Translations under genes and position numbers: made by a program
The notes under the pieces: model-generated
What the model was told of the DNA's origin: nothing
Seen by the model: only the letters and a program-made list of their open reading frames with translations
Databases searched by the model: none
Shown here: one piece after another, positions 62,455 to 64,000 of the stretch
Layout: each line of letters opens with the position of its first letter
Position numbering within the stretch: position 1 is the stretch's first letter
NCBI GenBank assembly: GCA_019429275.1
Contig: JAHYJC010000015.1
Span: 28,337 to 92,336, forward strand
Reading direction: 5' to 3'
Length of the DNA stretch: 64,000 nucleotides
Source: Lentimicrobium sp.
GTDB lineage: Bacteria; Bacteroidota; Bacteroidia; Bacteroidales; Lentimicrobiaceae

Positions 62455-62465
62455 TCAAACCAAAC

Positions 62466-62487
62466 AGCCTCCCGGGAAACCGGGGGG
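62466..62487 (+). promoter_or_regulatory. Intergenic GNRA-tetraloop hairpin before the RadC-like gene
   Basis: GCCTCCCGG / CCGGGGGGC stem closed by a GAAA tetraloop, without a T tract. It lies between gene 62182 and the AACAACAGCAAC leader of the RadC-like gene, so it is probably an RNA-stability or processing element rather than a terminator. Confidence 0.6.
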
Positions 62488-62507
62488 CGTCTTAAACAAC
62501 AGCAACA

Positions 62508-62957
62508 ATGAAAAAGTACAAATCATCAATCAGCAGGTTCAGGATAGTATCCGAACCAACAACCTTCCCGAAGGCGCAAATCAAGTCAAGCAGAGATGCT
62601 GCTGACTTCATCAAAGACCTTTGGGAGGACGATATTGAAGTATCGGAGAGTTTCTACGCCTTGTTTCTTAATAGGGCCAACAATACTTCAGGCTATGCCA
62701 AACTAAGTAACGGAGGAATTAATGGAACAATCGTTGAACCATTATTTATCCTGAAGTATGCAGCAGACTTGCTTTCAAAGTCAGTCATTCTTTTTCACAA
62801 TCACCCCTCAGGGAGTCTTTCGCCAAGCGATGCTGACAAGAAATTAACTGACAAAGTAAATGCGATGTTAAAATTTGCAGATGTCACGGTTATTGACCAC
62901 GTAATCCTTGGTCTTGAAGATAGATATTTCAGCTTTGCCGATGAAGGGTTGATTTAG
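62508..62957 (+). CDS. RadC-like JAB domain protein
   Basis: A 149-residue JAB/MPN metalloprotein of the RadC family. The JAMM motif is complete: HNHPSGSLSPSDAD, with downstream VIDHVILGLEDRYFSFADEGLI typical of RadC. RadC-like genes are frequent in mobile elements; the biochemical role remains unclear, with a proposed involvement in recombination. ATG preceded by AACAACAGCAACA. Confidence 0.88.
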   Translation: MKKYKSSISRFRIVSEPTTFPKAQIKSSRDAADFIKDLWEDDIEVSESFYALFLNRANNTSGYAKLSNGGINGTIVEPLFILKYAADLLSKSVILFHNHPSGSLSPSDADKKLTDKVNAMLKFADVTVIDHVILGLEDRYFSFADEGLI

Positions 62958-62989
62958 CCGGTTACAAGTCCGGATTGAATTGTGAGTAG

Positions 62990-63004
62990 CCCCGCCAGGC
63001 GGGG
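62990..63004 (+). promoter_or_regulatory. Intergenic GC hairpin before the ArdC-like gene
   Basis: CCCCG / CGGGG stem with a CCAGG loop (CCCCGCCAGGCGGGG), no T tract, followed after 17 bases by the AACAACAGCAACAATG start leader. Confidence 0.55.
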
Positions 63005-63032
63005 TGTAAACAAACCTTTAACAACAGCAACA

Positions 63033-63392
63033 ATGAGTGCAAAGGACAAAGTAATCGAAATCAGAAAGAAGCTTGCCTCACTGCCGGCAGAAGATCGGCA
63101 GGAATTTGTTTCCCGGGTAGGCAGCGTAGTAACAATCGAAGGAAGGGCGCTTTCATCTCACAATACGGAGCTTTGCGTTTTCCAATATCCCGAAGTTACT
63201 ATAGTCGGAGGCTTTCAGCAATGGAGGAAGGCAGGGCGTCAGGTTCGCAAAGGAGAGCATGGCCTGGCGATTTGGGTACCTGCCATCAGCAAACCAAAAG
63301 AAGGCGAACCCGAAGCAACCGAAACGGATCCGTATTTCTTCGGTGGGACTGTATTTGATATTACCCAAACAGAAGAACTCTTACATGAATAA
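63033..63392 (+). CDS. ArdC N-terminal domain-like antirestriction protein
   Basis: A 119-residue protein from the ATG at 63033 (AACAACAGCAACAATG); the tracked start 17 codons upstream lies in the hairpin. The core GGFQQWRKAGRQVRKGEHGLAIWVPA and YFFGGTVFDITQTEEL match the ArdC N-terminal (DUF1738-type) single-stranded DNA-binding domain. The metallopeptidase-like C-terminal half of full ArdC is absent. In this context it could protect incoming DNA from restriction. Confidence 0.82.
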   Translation: MSAKDKVIEIRKKLASLPAEDRQEFVSRVGSVVTIEGRALSSHNTELCVFQYPEVTIVGGFQQWRKAGRQVRKGEHGLAIWVPAISKPKEGEPEATETDPYFFGGTVFDITQTEELLHE

Positions 63393-63405
63393 CTTTAGAA
63401 CTCTT

Positions 63406-63432
63406 GCCGGTTAGAGTAATAACCGGCTTTTT
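63406..63432 (+). terminator. Terminator/attenuator after the ArdC-like gene
   Basis: GCCGGTTA / TAACCGGC perfect stem with a GAGTAA loop and TTTTTC, ending three bases before the next ATG at 63436. It could therefore also attenuate that gene. Confidence 0.75.
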
Positions 63433-63435
63433 CTT

Positions 63436-63633
63436 ATGAAAACAATGAAATATTCACTTTGGACATTGGAGCATGAAAGCATTTACACAGTCAGAGCATA
63501 CAAGTACAAAGACACGAACTCCACAAAGGAAGTTGACAAGTGGATTAATGCAAGATTTTACAATGTTGCTTCATTCTATCACCCGCAGGAAGAAATCAAT
63601 GCCGAATACTTGCAAACATTTGAAAGGGATTAA
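63436..63633 (+). CDS. Small unknown protein after the terminator
   Basis: A 65-residue protein (MKTMKYSLWTLEHESIYTVRAYKYKDTNSTKEVDKWINARFYNVASFYHPQEEINAEYLQTFERD). No family recognised. It follows the terminator immediately, so expression depends on read-through or another start; a second ATG lies three codons in. Confidence 0.6.
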   Translation: MKTMKYSLWTLEHESIYTVRAYKYKDTNSTKEVDKWINARFYNVASFYHPQEEINAEYLQTFERD

Positions 63634-63718
63634 TTGATTAACAAACCGAAATATTGAAGGATAAGAAATGAATGTCGAAGTATAAACTCACTTCACGTTT
63701 GAAGGAGAAGTTATTTTA

Positions 63719-63753
63719 AGTAGCAAGTTGCTGTCAGCAGATAATTTGCTACT
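63719..63753. other. Nested hairpin before the window-edge methyltransferase gene
   Basis: AGTAGCAA / TTGCTACT outer stem with an inner TGCT-GTC-AGCA hairpin. The 269-base gap 63634-63902 holds this structure and a TACATTTG box at 63793-63800 but no supportable gene. Confidence 0.55.
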
Positions 63754-63902
63754 TTCAGTCAGAATAAAATGAAACACATCGCACAAAAAGAATACATTTG
63801 CAAACATTGGTAAGCAAACTGATGCTTAAGATTTCAAGAGAGTTGTTTCCAAGCCAATGGACCTTAGAAAATTATGTTATTTACTAATTTTATTTATAGA
63901 TA

Positions 63903-64000
63903 ATGAGTAAAGAAAATTCAATAGACCTGCTAAAGTTTTTCCTAAAGGAAATGTTCCAGTTCAATGCCAATGATCTTGACTTTGGAATTTACAGGATATA
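63903..64000 (+). CDS. Start of a restriction-modification type methyltransferase (truncated by the window)
   Basis: ATG at 63903, open to the end of the window for 32 codons. The N-terminus LLKFFLKEMFQFNANDLDFGIYRI is very like the start of large site-specific adenine methyltransferase proteins of type IIG or type III systems (LDFGIYRI motif), from memory of those families. Only the continuation can confirm this. It is preceded by an AT-rich leader rather than the AACAACAGCAAC motif, so it may lie outside the phage operon. Confidence 0.5.
   Translation, partial: MSKENSIDLLKFFLKEMFQFNANDLDFGIYRI

Noticed and set aside
62360-62605. 81-aa ORF across the end of gene 62182 and the RadC start
   Set aside because: Alternative frame spanning the intergenic hairpin; RadC frame is clearly coding.
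1-64000. tRNA, rRNA and riboswitch genes
   Set aside because: No cloverleaf T-arm (GGTTCRA) with matching acceptor, rRNA segment or known riboswitch core was recognised by eye; a tRNAscan-SE/Infernal run would be decisive.

Overview
The window is a Bacteroidota (Bacteroidetes) chromosome segment, probably from an environmental, at least facultatively aerobic relative of the Bacteroidales or Marinilabiliales. The signs are: four secreted proteins with type IX secretion (T9SS) C-terminal sorting domains, a type B L31, a DUF3127 protein, HmuY/TonB-dependent receptor genes, start sites without Shine-Dalgarno sequences, and repeated matches to the Bacteroidetes promoter (-33 TTG or TTTG, -7 TAnnTTTG). 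No tRNA or rRNA gene was recognised.

About 1-44.1 kb is ordinary host chromosome. In order it holds: a truncated beta-helix surface protein; a PflX-like radical SAM protein and a TPR histidine kinase; a minus-strand block of DUF3127, nucleoside deaminase, aat and serC; a LuxC-type acyl-CoA reductase homologue that seems to lack its catalytic cysteine; rpmE2; a GlmU-like protein; lon; a flavodoxin-fold reductase; an M1 peptidase; a peptide-binding lipoprotein with a flavin reductase; DUF6913 and dapA; an M14 carboxypeptidase; valS; a cold-shock gene; a HmuY/TonB receptor/HmuY operon; a tyrosine (homogentisate) degradation operon hmgA-hppD-fahA-flavin reductase; a giant M6 protease with six near-identical InlB-like repeats; an MscS channel; an arginase-family enzyme; and msrA.

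About 44.1-45.1 kb is non-coding. It is a strictly periodic 52-bp tandem array (13 GCCCC-GGGGC palindromes), followed by four dispersed copies in inverted orientation.

About 45.2 kb to at least 63.6 kb is an integrated phage-like element. Two leftward XRE repressors face a rightward operon: small early genes, RecT, a coiled-coil protein, a RecE-like nuclease, a DUF4373 replication initiator, a DUF6633-like protein, small proteins, a PD-(D/E)XK nuclease and a ParB-like protein. Next comes a cassette of two TET-associated-glycosyltransferase-like (TAGT) proteins, a family 2 glycosyltransferase and a free-standing RarA/MgsA C-terminal domain. Then come TerS, TerL, portal, a small ORF and a MuF-like head protein, ended by a terminator. 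No capsid, tail, lysis or integrase gene follows. Instead there is a second early-type operon with small unknowns, a RadC/JAB protein and an ArdC-like antirestriction domain, and the window ends in the first codons of what looks like a large restriction-modification methyltransferase.

Three observations tie the two halves of the element together: promoters sharing an identical 20-mer around the -33 box, a recurrent AACAACAGCAACAATG start-codon leader, and a duplicated origin-like module (TTTCTGTSACAGAAA dyads plus a purine tract) found once inside the initiator gene and once after the late operon. The glycosyltransferase/ParB/MgsA-C cassette, a possible DNA-base or virion modification system without a recognisable hydroxylase, is the best candidate for undescribed biology.
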